Shown here: positions 34,396-47,243 of the stretch, piece by piece
Layout of the letters: the number at the start of each line of letters is the position of its first letter
How positions within the stretch are numbered: position 1 is the first letter of the stretch
Assembly (NCBI GenBank): GCA_000507305.1
Contig: DF240163.1
Coordinates: 1-64,000, forward strand
Length of the DNA stretch: 64,000 nucleotides
Origin: Breviolum minutum Mf 1.05b.01
Lineage: Eukaryota > Sar > Dinophyceae > Suessiales > Symbiodiniaceae
Reading direction: 5' to 3'
Notes under the pieces: generated by a model
Database searches by the model: none
Seen by the model: only the letters and a program-made list of their open reading frames with translations
What the model was told of the DNA's origin: nothing
Translations under genes and position numbers: made by a program

Positions 34396-34660
34396 CTACA
34401 GAACATCCAAAAACACAAATGACAAGTCCTGAATCCATTCAAATTGCCAGGGAATAAGGGGATTTGGCTTTGCCCCACCAATTTTTCCAGTGAACCAGGA
34501 ATTTCTAGGACCCATGCATCTGTGGCAGCAAGTCTTGTATGATTCCGTGAAAGCTATCCCCCTTCCAAGCAGCTCCTGGGTTGCCTCATCTGTGGCGTTG
34601 CCTGATGGGGCTGAAGACGAGGTGTTCCCCCCGACCGAATGAGCAGGACACCTGCTATGA
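34396..34660 (-). CDS. Possible exon, unknown protein
   Basis: A minus frame reads SVGGNTSSSAPSGNATDEAT, QELLGRGIAFTESYKTC and PLIPWQFEWIQDLSFVF before a stop. The low-complexity start and ordinary C-terminal part look protein-like, but borders and family are unknown. Confidence 0.3.
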
Positions 34661-35279
34661 GTCAAATACGTCAAGCATAAGAGATATGGAAGCATAAACA
34701 TACAATAAACATATGTAAAAATCAAATTAGAAAAATGTTATTCAAGATACTTGTGATGATTTAGTCATCTAACCTCTTGGATGAAATTGATTTCATTGCT
34801 TAGACAAGAACTTTATCCTCTCCAACTGTCTCCACCTGTTTCAGATGGAGTAGCAAGAAAAACTGGAAGCCGGGACTTTGTAAAGACAAGTCTAGACGAG
34901 TTGGTTGTCAAACTGGTTGGGCACCATCCATTTCATGTTGGTACAAAAAGTATTCACAAGGGATCATTCTTAAGGCCAATACAGGCAGCAAGAACAAAAG
35001 GTGGGAGGGTATACCCAGAGCAGTAGAGCCAAGACACACGGCCAAGCAAATCCTCAGATGGCATTGATATTCAATTGATCATGTTGCAGTGGACTGGCAC
35101 ATCAAGCCGGAAAGGATTCGATGTTACAAACATCCTTCTGACACAGTTTTGGATGAGCAACCAAGCTGAGGAAGACATGGCCTTGTTTCCAATTTGTTCC
35201 CAACCTAAAAGAGTGCCATCTCTGAGTTTAGCTGATCATCCTATCCTGCACAGCCATCCTTTTTTCCCGGTGCACAACA

Positions 35280-35301
35280 GCTAAGCTCGGCCGAGCTTAG
35301 C
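35280..35301. repeat. Perfect 22-bp palindrome
   Basis: The sequence reads identically on both strands around a central CGGCCG (arms GCTAAGCT / AGCTTAGC). It lies in a non-coding stretch with no other structure noticed around it. Confidence 0.9.
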
Positions 35302-35309
35302 GGCGGGTG

Positions 35310-38300
35310 AAAAGGGATCTCAGAAACCCACGGACCGGAGCGGCTTTGGCTGGCGCGGTTGGTGGAATCTCATCGAAATCAAAAGCTTCTTCTGGTGCGA
35401 AAGGATCCATCACATCTCCAGGCCCCGATTTGGACACTGGAATCCATTGCAATCCGGCCCTTCCTTCATTGCCTTCAGAAAGGTGAAGGTAAAAACATGG
35501 AAAGACATCGTTTCATCCTGTGATCTGTATGAGGTGCAAATTCAGCAAGTCAGATCCAAAATATGTTGATTCGCAGCCTTGAAGTGTTATTTAAATCGAC
35601 ATGTTGCAGCCTGGAAATGTCCGAAGCATCCATATGTTATGTGTTTTGAGGGGGTGATATCACTAAGACTGGCGATGTGTTTGTGTATGCAAGGAGTAGC
35701 TTGAGATTAGATCTTTAAATGCGTCCCTCCTGATGGTCGGGGGATGGTGCCTGTTCATCATTGTCTGCATGAGGAACTAGTAGTACCTGACAAGTACTTT
35801 TATCTTCTAATTGGGGTTCGGTCCTTTGTGTACTTGATCGAACAAAGATGCCCAAAAATGCCCTAAGCCCACTCGACCCTCTATTCAATCTTTTTGGCAT
35901 TTACCATGCTAGCTTCAAAAATGTCATGGCAGTACTCGAATCCAGCTGGACAGCACATCAACTTGCAAAGCTACAGATATTGCCATTGCGGGCAAGGAGC
36001 AACGTCCAGCCTCAAGAGTAAGTTCCAGCAAGATGGTGTTGTCATCTTGAATCTCTCCAAGCCTCGAAGAACGAAACGATAAAGAGTTTATGGTTGAGTG
36101 GGATCGATCAAGAGAGCTTCTGCATGGAGAAACATATGGGAACAGCAATCTGTTTACAAGGCAATTGCTTTCCAATATGATGGAAAATTTGCCCAGCTGA
36201 CAAAGAATACAATAACCCATTTGAGCCATTCAAGATCATTCATGACTCTCCACACTTGATCTTCCAGCATTTAAGAGTTGCACCTTTGTTTCCTCACTGC
36301 CGTGTCAGATGGTGTGAACAGCTTACACATTCTATCAGTTGAGACTGCTCCTTGAAAAAGAAAACCTTGAGAACCATTTCTTTTGAAAGGCAATCGCTGA
36401 GCTGTTAAACAGCCTTCTGACGACATTAAATATGGGGCACCAGTTTTCATCCAAGTGCAGCATCCCAAAACTCAGAGATTTTGATCAAAGGTGCCCTTTC
36501 CTGCTATAGATTTCAGCTGAAGGGATCTAAACATGACATAAAGGATTTGCCGTAAATCACACATGGAAACACCATCTTGACATATCTTGACAACTTTATA
36601 TCTATTCAACGCGAGGAACTACCACCTGTATCCACCTGTAGCTTACTTCGAAGTGCTTTGATGACCATATGTGCCAAAATCCGCCTGCACTGAAGGTTCT
36701 GAGGGTGTGCTAGTTCGCAAGGGATCAGTGAAAACGGGAGGTTGGCTTTAGCTATTTGCTTTTGCTCCCCAAATCTTTTTCTTAATCCAAAAGCTGTTTC
36801 AAGCCTACTCCTGGGCCCAACATATCCCACATGGCAGCCAATTGCGACCATAAACCTTGCATTTAATCCAGGTTGGTACCCCCAGTGGCAGTTTTTGAAG
36901 TGCTGTTTAGGAGCAATTGTGCAGGTTGCTCTGCTATGAAATGACCTGGCGAAAGCTACGATAGACACCTGCAATCTGTGAGCATGATCTTGTGTTGGAA
37001 GCTACATTGAACACCTTGGCACCAAAATCCTTTTGTACACCATATTAACTAAATTATGGACATGCAGAACCATTTCTATCGCGGCAACTAATCATAGGTC
37101 AGGCATCCAACTGCTCATGAAGGCAACTCTGAACCCATACAACTCTCCATGCAAACATTGGATATCTCTTTGAGGATTTGTTCCCTAAGATGTCTCCAAT
37201 CACCAGCCTTTGCGTCTGCAATCAACCACTGCAAGCTGTAGGGTGTTGGCATCACTGAGCTGCACTTTGGCCGTGTATTCATGATCCTTGGACATATTCC
37301 AACTGTTTCGAACATCAATGGACCAGGATTGCTGAGGTTGGCTTCTGTTGGCACCATCAGTCTTGGTTACATATGTCATTTTCCGTCACCGGGTATTTCA
37401 CCAGCGGTTCACCTTCAGTTGAGTTTTTGTTTTTTTTAAGAGACATCTCACCAGAATCATCACATCTTCCAGATTCCACTGTGGATAGCCAAAGGATCCC
37501 ATCGCTCTCTAGATTCATAAGGATCAAAGTCAGGTCCACGCACCAGTGATGTAATTTCCTTGGCTACAAAGGCGATAACATCTGAGGGTCATGAGGATTT
37601 GACCCATGTGAGGCTTTTCTTTTTGACCACAAAAACATGGCATGGTACTGTACCTTTTTTTTAGCCGCCACCCATCGGTGTTATCCCACAGATGTGTTGG
37701 AAATGATAAACAACAAAAACCCGTCCTGAAAGCCATCAAAAGATCCAACTCCATCATTTTCATAGGCGACTTGAGCCAATCGAAAATAACCAACTGGGAT
37801 GGTTAAATCATGGACACGGCGGTTTTTTTTTTGGGGGGGGGAATTATCTCACCATCAAGCCGAGGCTCTGTTTCTGAGACACCTTTCCAGCGCTTTGATG
37901 CAATTTGGAATGTTTTTTGTTTGTATGTTTTGTGATCTTGTGGGACTTGGATGGACTTGAATGGTTTTGGCGTGTGTAAGGTTCCTGCTGTGTTCCATCT
38001 GATAGATTAGTTTGGAACAACAAAACCTGCCAACATCAGTGCGTAAGTAAAATGGATGGAGAGCAGCTTGTTTAACTAAAATGTCAATAAAGCCAGGATT
38101 TCTTAAGGGAAATCACATGTGCATGTACGGGCTATTGGATGCAATGTCTATTCAGCTCATACCCAAAAGCCGATGTATGATGCAAACAAATGCAGGTCCC
38201 TGAGAATAAACATGAAATCAGGAGGTATGCCTTGCTGCTAAAAAACTAGTTTTGGAAGCAAGAAAAGGCTGGTCCAATTGTTGAATCATGCTGCTGAGCC

Positions 38301-38393
38301 TATCTCAGGCCCCTTTAACTTCACTCCTGTGATATACAGTCAATGAGCTGCAAGGGTTTCTCCACTTAACCAATCAACCAGGTGAAAAAAACC
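35310..38393. other. Mostly unassigned, scattered exon-like frames
   Basis: Candidates without firm borders are a plus frame at 35920-36080 (QQDGVVILNLSKPRRTKR) overlapping a minus frame (EIQDDNTILLELTLEAG), and a minus frame at 37115-37260 (SLQWLIADAKAGDWRHLREQ). The two frames of the first pair cannot both be coding. No family is recognised. Confidence 0.3.
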
Positions 38394-39410
38394 TCATTCT
38401 GTTCGGCGAGGCGCTGATTGTAGCAGTTCCATCACTTTGGAAGTTGGCTTGTACCTTTGTGCTGGTATTCCTTCCTGCAGGTGGCCTTGCATCCATTCTA
38501 CGATCCGAAGTGAAGCAATAGATGCCTGTCTGGAAAAAAAAACGTGGACCAAAAGAAGCCGCTGCCACATCTGGCATGCTGACGTGATGCTGGGATCAGG
38601 TGTGACTATATGGTATATACAGGGTCTGACATGGTCTAAGTCCAACTCAAGTTCCAGCACACACACAGATATACATATATACATATAAATACATACATAT
38701 ATACAATATGTGTATATATATAAATAATATAGTCTTAAGATTCTATATAGTCGTAAAGTATAAATAAATATATCTTTCAAACATATCTAAACCAAACCAA
38801 ACAATCCTCCCCATCCAAAATCCATTCACCGATAGCAACGGAAAAAAATCTCTGTGTCATTACTGCATGGCATTTTATGGGCCGATTTACTCCGAACCTG
38901 CTGGAGCTGGTAAGATAATCAACGTCAGATCCTTGACGTGTTCCTCCAGGATCCAGTCATCACTCAAGGGCTCCAGGCCATCTAAGAACTTGAGCCCTGA
39001 ACCTGGCTCCGATAGGCAAAAAGCACAGCCCTTCCTGTAGGACTGTAGGACATCTTGCTTTTGTGTTGTTGCGCTTATGCAGCAAAACAATTTGACAATA
39101 ACAAAGGGCGTCTGATCGTGTCCAATCAGTGTGTCAGAGTTTCCCTGCTATAGAAATTTCAAGCCTTTTTCCTTCACATATGAGAAATGCCACATATTCC
39201 AATTTCCGAAAACCCATCTCAGAACGGATTTTTCACAGTCTTTAGCTGCAGCTCATGTGGTTGCGACCAGGAACATGGCACTGGAGCTTGCTCAGGATCT
39301 TCACTCATCAACTCAAAGACTTTCTTCTTCAACATGGCGATGGTGAAACCTCCACCCTCAACATTGACATCGAATTGTTTGCCCCCGGCCGTTGAGATGT
39401 GCAGCATCAT
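38394..39410 (-). CDS. Ubiquitin-like domain protein, three exons, 125 residues
   Basis: Exons 39410-39275, 38996-38891 and 38529-38394 join in phase from ATG 39410 to TGA, 378 coding bases in all. The first intron is GTTCCT...CAG and the second GTAAAT...T9-CCAG. The product starts MMLHISTAGGKQFDVNVEGG, then TIAMLKKKVFELMSEDPEQA, then (across intron 1) WLKFLDGLEPLSDDWILEEH and VKDLTLIIL. This follows the ubiquitin fold: a beta hairpin, a helix, and the signature LxFLDGxxLSDD...LTLIIL. The second exon would hit TAA just after the donor if not spliced. The last exon adds a helical tail (ASIASLRIVEWMQGHLQEG). Dinoflagellates carry many ubiquitin-like domains in front of ankyrin repeats; here the tail is too short for a full set and may be a relic of one. 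There is no C-terminal di-glycine, so conjugation is unlikely. Confidence 0.75.
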
Positions 39411-40358
39411 TGCGCGTTCTTTGCCAGGCGGCCAGACTTGAACAGAACAGCTTCACACAAAAAGGCCGGTAGCAGATGAAGATGGAGAATATATGGACCC
39501 GTGAAGTTGGAAAAAATCCGAATCTGATAGACCTATTCAATTTTCATTCACCTAAACTTCCCTTCCTCAAAAAGGATTTTCTGTTAATTTCCATTCATTT
39601 TCCATTCATTTCGTTCTCTTGGAGATGTTTGGTGCCGAGTTGCAAGGACTACGAAGAGAGCATCAAAGGTGGGAAGGACCACCAACAGAACAGCCTCATG
39701 TGACCATTGGATTTCGGAAGGGCCAACACAAACCATACCTTGATGGGGTTGAAGCGTTAAAACCTAGACATGACTGTACATCAAATTCATATACTCTATA
39801 TATATATGCGTACTTACAGTCTTCTATATCTTGACAATGTGCAAATGATTGTGAATCATACTTGCAAGGTTGATGAAAAGGGATGCATAGTTGGTGGTTG
39901 GAGGAGGGCATCACAAAGAGAAGATCTGACTTGACTTGGGCAAAAGCTGCTGGGCTTGATGTACAGTTGATGGGAAACATCCAGCACATAGTAGAACATC
40001 AGAATTGATGCATGCATGTGCGTACGTATTTTTCTATGCACATTCTGCATTTGTGTGTGTGTGTCTACCCACATGTACTGACCAATGCAAATAGTAATTT
40101 GTAGGCTGTGATGACCCCAAATAGCAAAACAGATGTCATTCAAGATGGCTGACATCTTTCGAGAACCTGGGATTTGGTCCTAATATGTTGAAACACGGAT
40201 TTTTGGAGGCATGTTGTTGAAGCCGTGGCCATTTCCTTGAAAGGAGACCTGCTCCCCCTCCGAGGTCAGCCTTTAATTTTAGATCACAATAGATCCTGAC
40301 TCGAAATATCTCGAAATCAACTTGCCTACGACGATCTCAAGCAACTCTTAAGTTGATC
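39411..40358. other. Intergenic, no gene seen
   Basis: Short frames only, including an AT-rich patch near 39790. Confidence 0.35.
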
Positions 40359-41304
40359 TCAAATGACAGCACAACATACACTTTCCTTAACACATGGATT
40401 TGGAATAGCCGATAACAAGCTACCCAAATGATCACCAACTTTCTGGGGAATAACTTGAGGCACAATCAGTTCGCCATTGTTTGCGACAAACACATAGATA
40501 TAGTTCATAGATTGATTAACCAAAATAGCATGGTGCATTCTTTGTGTCCTTCCGACTTCAAACAACGCCATTGGAAAATTTCTCCATTCCAAGCACAGGG
40601 TTTCCCTTAAACGAATGCAGCCACCACTGTTTCCTCTAGGCTTCCTTGCTAAGGAAATGGCAGCAGCTGGGAATCTGGCCTCGGTGAAGTTGCATCCCAA
40701 AGCCCACTTTCACTATGGTTGAATTGAAATGAACAGTTTGTTACCCCACTTTCATTAGTGATTTGATTGTCAGATTGAATTCCATTCTGTCACAACCCTG
40801 GCTAAATATGAAATGTCTCAAATCTTGGGGTCCTCACAACCTTCAAACCGATTTTCATCACAACCCATGGATCCGAGCCCAAAGAGATGTCACCAAAGCA
40901 ATGATAGAAATGGAAGCATCGAGGCCAACGGTTCCAAACTGCACCTTTTCAGCGTTTTTTTTTCCAGGTAAAACCGCCCCCGGGAAGGACATCTACGTGG
41001 GTTGTGAAGCCTGGGCGACTAAAGACAAAAACCAACAAAGTCTTGTTAGACTTCCAACATCTAATGAATCATCTAATCGAAATAGCTGACCTTGCAATTG
41101 AGAACCTATTCCCTGAACAAGTTTCTCCTGGCGATGGTACCTGGATTTCATGTATTTACCATTTACTCTGCTTACCTTCAACCGCAATGATCATCTTGAG
41201 GGTACCTGCATGATGGGCAGCATCAGCAAAGCCGTCAATGCAGCGAACACCACCAAAACCATGACCAAGGTGATGACCTGGAGGGATTCAAAAGAGTGCC
41301 CTCC
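40359..41304 (-). CDS. Membrane protein gene fragment (two supported exons)
   Basis: Exon 41304-41206 (33 codons, TTTTTCAG acceptor, GTACCC donor) encodes GGHSFESLQ followed by a strong membrane helix (VITLVMVLVVFAALTALL). A downstream frame ending in a stop at 40359 reads ARFPAAAISLARKPRGNSG, NFPMALFEVGRTQRMHHAIL and YIYVFVANNGELIVPQVIPQ. It is clearly protein-like and probably holds the C-terminus. Whether the two belong to one transcript is inferred from order and strand only. Family unknown. Confidence 0.45.
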
Positions 41305-42086
41305 CTGAAAAACATCACATTGGAAAACTATGCAAAATCACCATTTTCAATAAGAGATACATCTTCAAATTGCTTCTTTTTTTCCAATTTTCATCTTAGT
41401 TCGGAGGGTAAAACCAACTAAACATTCAGCAGCTTAACACCCGAAATGAAACACCTCTGGGACCGGCACAGGGCTAAAGACTGTTGTGGAAGTTTCAACC
41501 ATAGGCTGCACCTAGGCTGTAAAGCATCTCATTGAGCATGCTACTGATATCTACCTGCCCCTTTTACAACCTCAGCTTTGAACATGTCAGCTATATATTC
41601 CTCATCCTTTCTGTGGCGTGCTGAATCAAAAAATCAACAAAAAAACAAAATCAAATCAAACTATAATCAAAATATCAAACATTACAATTGCACATTAAAA
41701 TAGATATACATTAAACATGTGACCTAGCAATTCGATATCATACAACTAACTTCCTCCGATCCCAGTGGCTGATGGCGTCTCCATCAGCAAAGCGCCCGCC
41801 ACGCTGAGGACCTCTGGTGCCATGAGAGGCTACGAATCAACGAATGCATGCCGGTTTTCCCCATCACTCAATAGCTGGTTATTTTCAATATAAGCAAAAC
41901 AAACATCTATATGAAGCATTATGAAGCTATTGCAAGTAGAACTGATATCATAATACAATGTAATAATACAATGCACTCATTAAACATTACAATAAATACA
42001 TGTTGATGATCCGATATGTAATTCATTGTAATTCTATGATTGTCAGTGTAATGTCGTGTGAGTAATCCGAATGGCCATTTTTTGGC

Positions 42087-42176
42087 TCATCCCCTAAGCC
42101 TCTTGAATCGGCCACCGAGCTGGGCCCACCCAACACAGTAGCTGAGGAAGTAGTAGAAACCGTCATGCAAGTTGAT
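42087..42176 (-). CDS. Terminal exon of a membrane protein
   Basis: After an ATATCGCAG acceptor, a phase-0 exon of 30 codons reads INLHDGFYYFLSYCVGWAQL and then GGRFKRLRG before TGA. An aromatic, hydrophobic stretch ending in a basic tail is typical of a C-terminal membrane segment. Upstream exons should lie to the right, but none was fixed. Confidence 0.45.
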   Translation of the reverse strand: MNLHDGFYYFLSYCVGWAQLGGRFKRLRG

Positions 42177-42179
42177 CTG

Positions 42180-43943
42180 CGATATACCAAAAGAAAAACA
42201 CAGAACCACTGAAAGCAAAGTGAAGATCATAGAGGGTCAGTGGGTTCTCCGAAACATCCGGGGTTGAGAATGGATGAGGGTTGTTTTGAGTTGGCAATCA
42301 TTTATGCTAATTTGTGCTGAACAACATTGCATGAAATGATAAAGCCCCACTGGTATCAATGCTTAGGTGTCCTAGATGGAAAGGGCGTTGATCACCTTTT
42401 TTCTCTTGCACAAGTTTACCTGTGCATGGTTGAAATTCGGGATTGTTGCTAAACTACGCGCAACCATCATCTTACACCTACACACTCAAGGTCCAAGCTA
42501 GACGTTTGAAGGGAATTCTTGCCATGCATGTCCACACATGGGTGACTTGTGATTCATGCCTTCATGCGATCTGCCAGAGCTCAAGCCTAAACACTTTGTC
42601 CTTTTGTCGTTTTGAATCTTTTTGAAAGGATTTGTGAGTGACTTGGAAAGGGATTCGCAAGAAATAGCTTCATGCGGAGTCTTATAAATTCTCCATGGGC
42701 CTTCGCTGCTTTTAACCTTCTTCATCCTTTTTCGGACATTTGTAGGTTCATTTGGATCTTTCAGAGGGTCCTCTATTCAACAACTACTTTGGCAGGGCGA
42801 ACAGCGGTTTTCAATCAGAACGTGTGACAAGATATAATCACAAATCCCTTCTGATTACCAATTTGTAAGTGGCCATTTCAAAAGGAAAGTAGTCTTCCAG
42901 CCACTATTTTTCATTGGACATGTTAGTTTTTTTGGGAGTAACATTCTGGAAGCATCACATGTAGCATCTAATTTGCTATAGCTCCATGACCCACCTCAAG
43001 GTACATGTGTGGCTGGCAAAAAAAGCCACCTCAGACTGCCCAAACGGGGATCCATAGAAAAATTTGGAAACAAAGACTTCAAAGAAGACGGAACTGAAAT
43101 AACTTTCAAAAAAACATCAGAATCAACAAAATCACTTTTCAATCACAATTTCTGTCTATGGTTACTTGATTTGGACATCTTGTCACAAGTTCCCCTTCGA
43201 AATGGTCACCAACTGCCGCAACAAAATACCTTTCTGGTCTCCGGAGTCTCTGAGTGGCACGGAATTGAACTTGGACATACCAAAATTATCCAAGCATCTT
43301 TTGCGTATACATGTACATATATAATCAAAAATAAAACAATAAATATATATTTAGATACCACACACATATATATATATTTATTCATATGTTTATACGCACA
43401 TATATCTATACAAAAATTCAATAGGACCTAGACCTAGACGATGGAATCCGGTGTCAAACTTCAGGGCACGAAACACCCCTTCGCACTTTTGAAGCATTCA
43501 GTCATCTTCACGGAGATACTGAGAAATCATGAGAAATCAAACGCTGGCACTCCGTTAATTACCTCCTTTGCCATGTTTTCATTTAGATACTACAGTAGTA
43601 GCATTGAGAATTTCACAATGGGTGCAGTTATTCTGGAAAAATAGTCTACGTGGCTGAACTGTTGCTTGACATCCCTCTTACAATGTGGGTAAGCCTTCCC
43701 TGAAATTGCGAGTCTTCCCTCCTCTTTAAAGTGTGGTCCGCTTTCTATATATTTTACAACTCCCTTACGTTTGCATGAATTCCTCCATAGTGGGTGCTAT
43801 CCCTATCGTGTCGAGGCGCAAATTGTCGCAGCAGTAAAGACATCCACAGTGGCCCATTTTGAGATCTTCTGCACCACCCTTCGGTGAGCGGAAATAGGAC
43901 ACATGTTAGTATATATGTTGGTGTGCTGCACCAAAATTTCCAG
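42180..43943. other. Unassigned stretch, probably introns
   Basis: No splice-bounded exon was identified. 43310-43410 is AT-rich. Confidence 0.3.
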
Positions 43944-44260
43944 CTACCTCATAGGACTTCCTACTGCAAACCTCGGTGAAAGCCTCCATTTCATGATGGT
44001 TTCATCACTTTCATCGTAGGAAGTTGGCGAATGCTTGCGATGCCGAAGCCTGAAAAAACTAGCCTGCTTCCATGTTGAACCTCTGCCCACTTCCGAGTTA
44101 GCTTTCAACATCAAAAAGGGCTTTGGTGTGTCAAATGATGTCAAAATAACCAGCTGGGCAAACAAATAACCGGTTCGTAGGTCATAAATGACTTCGACCA
44201 CGAACCAGTCTCTTTGAACCATGCAAACAGAAATTTCCATTGAAAAGGCCACACCCACAC
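43944..44260 (-). CDS. Probable exon, unknown protein
   Basis: A minus frame reads RDWFVVEVIYDLRTGYLFAQ, LVILTSFDTPKPFLMLKANS and EVGRGSTWKQASFFRLRHR. The amino-acid pattern is regular and suggests a folded domain, but no motif is recognised. Borders are uncertain. Confidence 0.4.
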
Positions 44261-45709
44261 TTTCACAACGCAGGATTCTTCCATTCCACCACCTATTAGG
44301 AATAATCTCTTGAGCCATAGCCAACCCCATTTCAAATCATTTCTACCACAGGTTTTTCAGCTCCCCCTGCTCATCATCTTTTAACCTTCCAAGCTCGAGT
44401 CTGCTGTTTGTTTCCTACATACTAGGAACCTTTTCGGGTTTCTCCCAACCAGCATGTACATCTTGATGCTGGATATCAGGCACTCGAAAACCGAAAGCCA
44501 ATCTGGCAGGTCCCAGCCCCCTTTGTTGGTTTATGCATGCAAATCCCATACTTCACCTTATTGCTTTACAATAACAAAAACAGTTTCTACTTACTATAGT
44601 ATATAAATATGTATATATACTATATACGTATATATAATCCCAGGTGGTGCAGGATTTCTTCCATCAACAGTATATGACTACATACCCAAGTCACAGGTGG
44701 AGACATTCCATAAAGGAATGTTGAACTCTGGGGCTGGCCAACACTGTTCAGAGATCACGGGATGTTCATCTGTTGAGTTGATGAACCAGGTGCCATCTGT
44801 CAATTATAGCCATTCAGTCACCTTACTACTGAACTACACTATACTAAACACCATACGAAACCAACGTTTCGGAATTTGGGGGTGACCTTTGCGATTGCTA
44901 CAACTCACCTAGCTCTAGTTTCGGTGGATGCGATTTCCAAAGGTCCCGGTTTCGAGGACCCAGAAAAAGGATTCCGCACCCCTGAATGAGACTCAAGAAA
45001 TCCAATCAATCTTTTCAAATTCAAACAACGGAAACAACAAAATTCACAGCTTTATGCCTTTCCAACAAAAAACTTCCAACAGGGTGGGAATGTTGTTTCT
45101 GTGTATAGATCCAACTCCGAAAGCCTGTTTAACAGGCCTTGTAGAAATCTCTAAAGCAAAGTTTCACAAGTACTTCGCCTTGGGATTCGGAGCCATTGTC
45201 CGCATTGTCCTTGGCCAAAGCCTCCGGATTATCATCATTCTGAATCTCTTCCGTGGGCGTTACCACGTCGATAGCTTTCACCTAGGTATCTTGGACCATC
45301 CAGAGCCATGATGGGGTTTGGGGAAGCTGGAACAAACGGCAATGAATACTTGCATAACTGACATAACTTTTGAACTATTTTCCTTGCCGTAGCTTATATC
45401 TGTATGAAATTGTATGAAACCCACGGTTCTAGAACTCTCTGTTGCAGTGATGGCTTTCAGCTGATACCACCCGCAATCCCTTGGCAGTAACTCCAACCGC
45501 CCTTGCCATGTCACCGCGGCGGTCACATGTGTTCGACCACTGGGATGCAACATGCCAACACGCTCCAGTTGAGAATCCTGGTGATTTTGGGATTTCCAGG
45601 ACCTCCAGGGTAAGGTTTAGAGTGAGAATCGCCAATGATTAGTGTCAACCCGTGTCAATCCCACCGTCCTTTCTGTGATTATCAGCCAACTTCCCTGCGC
45701 CAAACGCAT

Positions 45710-46010
45710 TCACGTGATCTTGGATCCAGCAAAAGACTTGTCGATGCATCTGGCCGGGTCCGGGGGCTGGTGCGCCAGGTGATAGATAGGCTGCAAAGGT
45801 GCAAGTAGATTCTGGGAAATCACATGGGGCAAATTGATTGTGAGGGCCACGGGCTTTTTGATTACAGGAGTAGTGCCTGCCGTCCACATTGTTGCAAACA
45901 TCTTGAACAAGGTCTGTTCTTCGTGGCCAGTGTCACTTCTTTCCACTGACTCGCAAATGCTGTTGTTCAAGATTCTAGTTTGACAGGCGTGACTGCGCCA
46001 GTCCGTGGGT
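45710..46010 (-). CDS. Probable exon, unknown protein
   Basis: A minus frame reads SVERSDTGHEEQTLFKMFAT, MWTAGTTPVIKKPVALTINL and PHVISQNLLAPLQPIYHLAH and ends in a stop at 45710. Protein-like composition; family and splice sites unknown. Confidence 0.4.
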
Positions 46011-46479
46011 GTGTTTTCCACTCACTCTACAACCCAAACATCAGCCACGATCACCACCGTGAAAGGGAATTCTGATAGTCAAAATCCTGTTGTGGTTGAT
46101 GAAACCGGGAAACAGCATTGTACAGGCCTCCGTTCCTACTGCCTGATGGAGGACAGAACCAGCTTCCTTGTTCCTACTCACCAACAACATCAAGAAAACA
46201 ATGAATCATGAATCATCATCAACGAACATTAACTATTGTCCCATGAAAGCTATCAAACAAACCAATTTTGGTTAACCCAATTTTGGAAACCACATCTGAC
46301 ACACTGTCAGTGTTTTACTGGAAAAAAGGCTGCCTCTGGGTTCACCCATTCCATCAAGTTGGGCAAGTGGTGAATTTCCGCCGCCCGGTCGAAGTTGAAC
46401 TCCGCCGAATGGATCAAAAAACCATCCTCTAAACCTCGGTGGTTTTGACAAGACTGAAGTCCAAAAACGCAGGAGTAGA

Positions 46480-46503
46480 ATATATATATATATATATATA
46501 TAT
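46480..46503. repeat. (TA)n dinucleotide run
   Basis: About twelve TA units. Confidence 0.95.
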
Positions 46504-46509
46504 GTTCAT

Positions 46510-47243
46510 GATATTTGTAAAGAAAACTGGATTCCACTTCAATGTTGGACCAGATTGACTATAATAACAATACATTTACTGTAGTTTATCATTTACCTAT
46601 CTAATGCAAAAATACGATATTCACACTTGTCAATACATGCGTTATATCTTATGATTCTTTATGTTTCTATGGCTTTGCCGTGGTGGAATGGGCCACAAGT
46701 CAGGTTGGATCCAAAAACATGTTCAACTCATTGACAGCATCTTTCGGTTCCCGCCATCTGTGTTGACCTTTGGCTAAATCTGATCTAAAGGTCAACTGAT
46801 CTTGAGCCCAGGTTTGCATGAACTTCCTTTCACATGCAATTAGGTATATTTATCCTGCCATGTTTGATCCACAGTATTTACCAAAGACATAAAGACATCT
46901 GTGAAAAGATCTATTTGATACAGTATCCAAACATATGCAACTAGTCCTGATGATGTCAAAGAACACCAGTGAATTTTTTTATGTAGTTGCACCCGCTAGA
47001 CATGTACACGGGGCCAAACGTAGGGCACAAAGCACCCCATGTCTGCTGAGACTACCACCTACATGATGAAGACTCAAGCACATGAAGACTGTCCAGAAAA
47101 GGCAGAATGTACTGCAGGGCAAGCAGCACAGGTTAAACAAAAAATCTCAAGTGTAGAGCATCCTAAAATTCCAATCCGTTTGGGGCCAACCTAAGCTCCA
47201 GCTCAAGGTCTCCCGTCTAGCCGTCTTAGCCGAGGCTAGCCGT
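46510..47243. other. 3' flank of the PAS gene, no gene seen
   Basis: Nothing recognised. Just after the stop codon of the PAS gene (47205-47250) there are three CGTCTAG/CGTCTTAGC words in a row. Confidence 0.35.

Noticed and set aside
38550..38570. 21-nt microexon with a 20-25 nt intron in the ubiquitin-like gene
   Set aside because: A GTAAAT donor at 38890 joined to the T9-CCAG acceptor at 38529 gives a complete 126-codon frame without it.
42066..42090. Plus-strand match to much of the dinoflagellate spliced leader (GCCATTTT and TGGCTCA blocks)
   Set aside because: It needs insertions, and the bases contain the stop codon and 3' flank of a convincing minus-strand exon, so it is probably chance.
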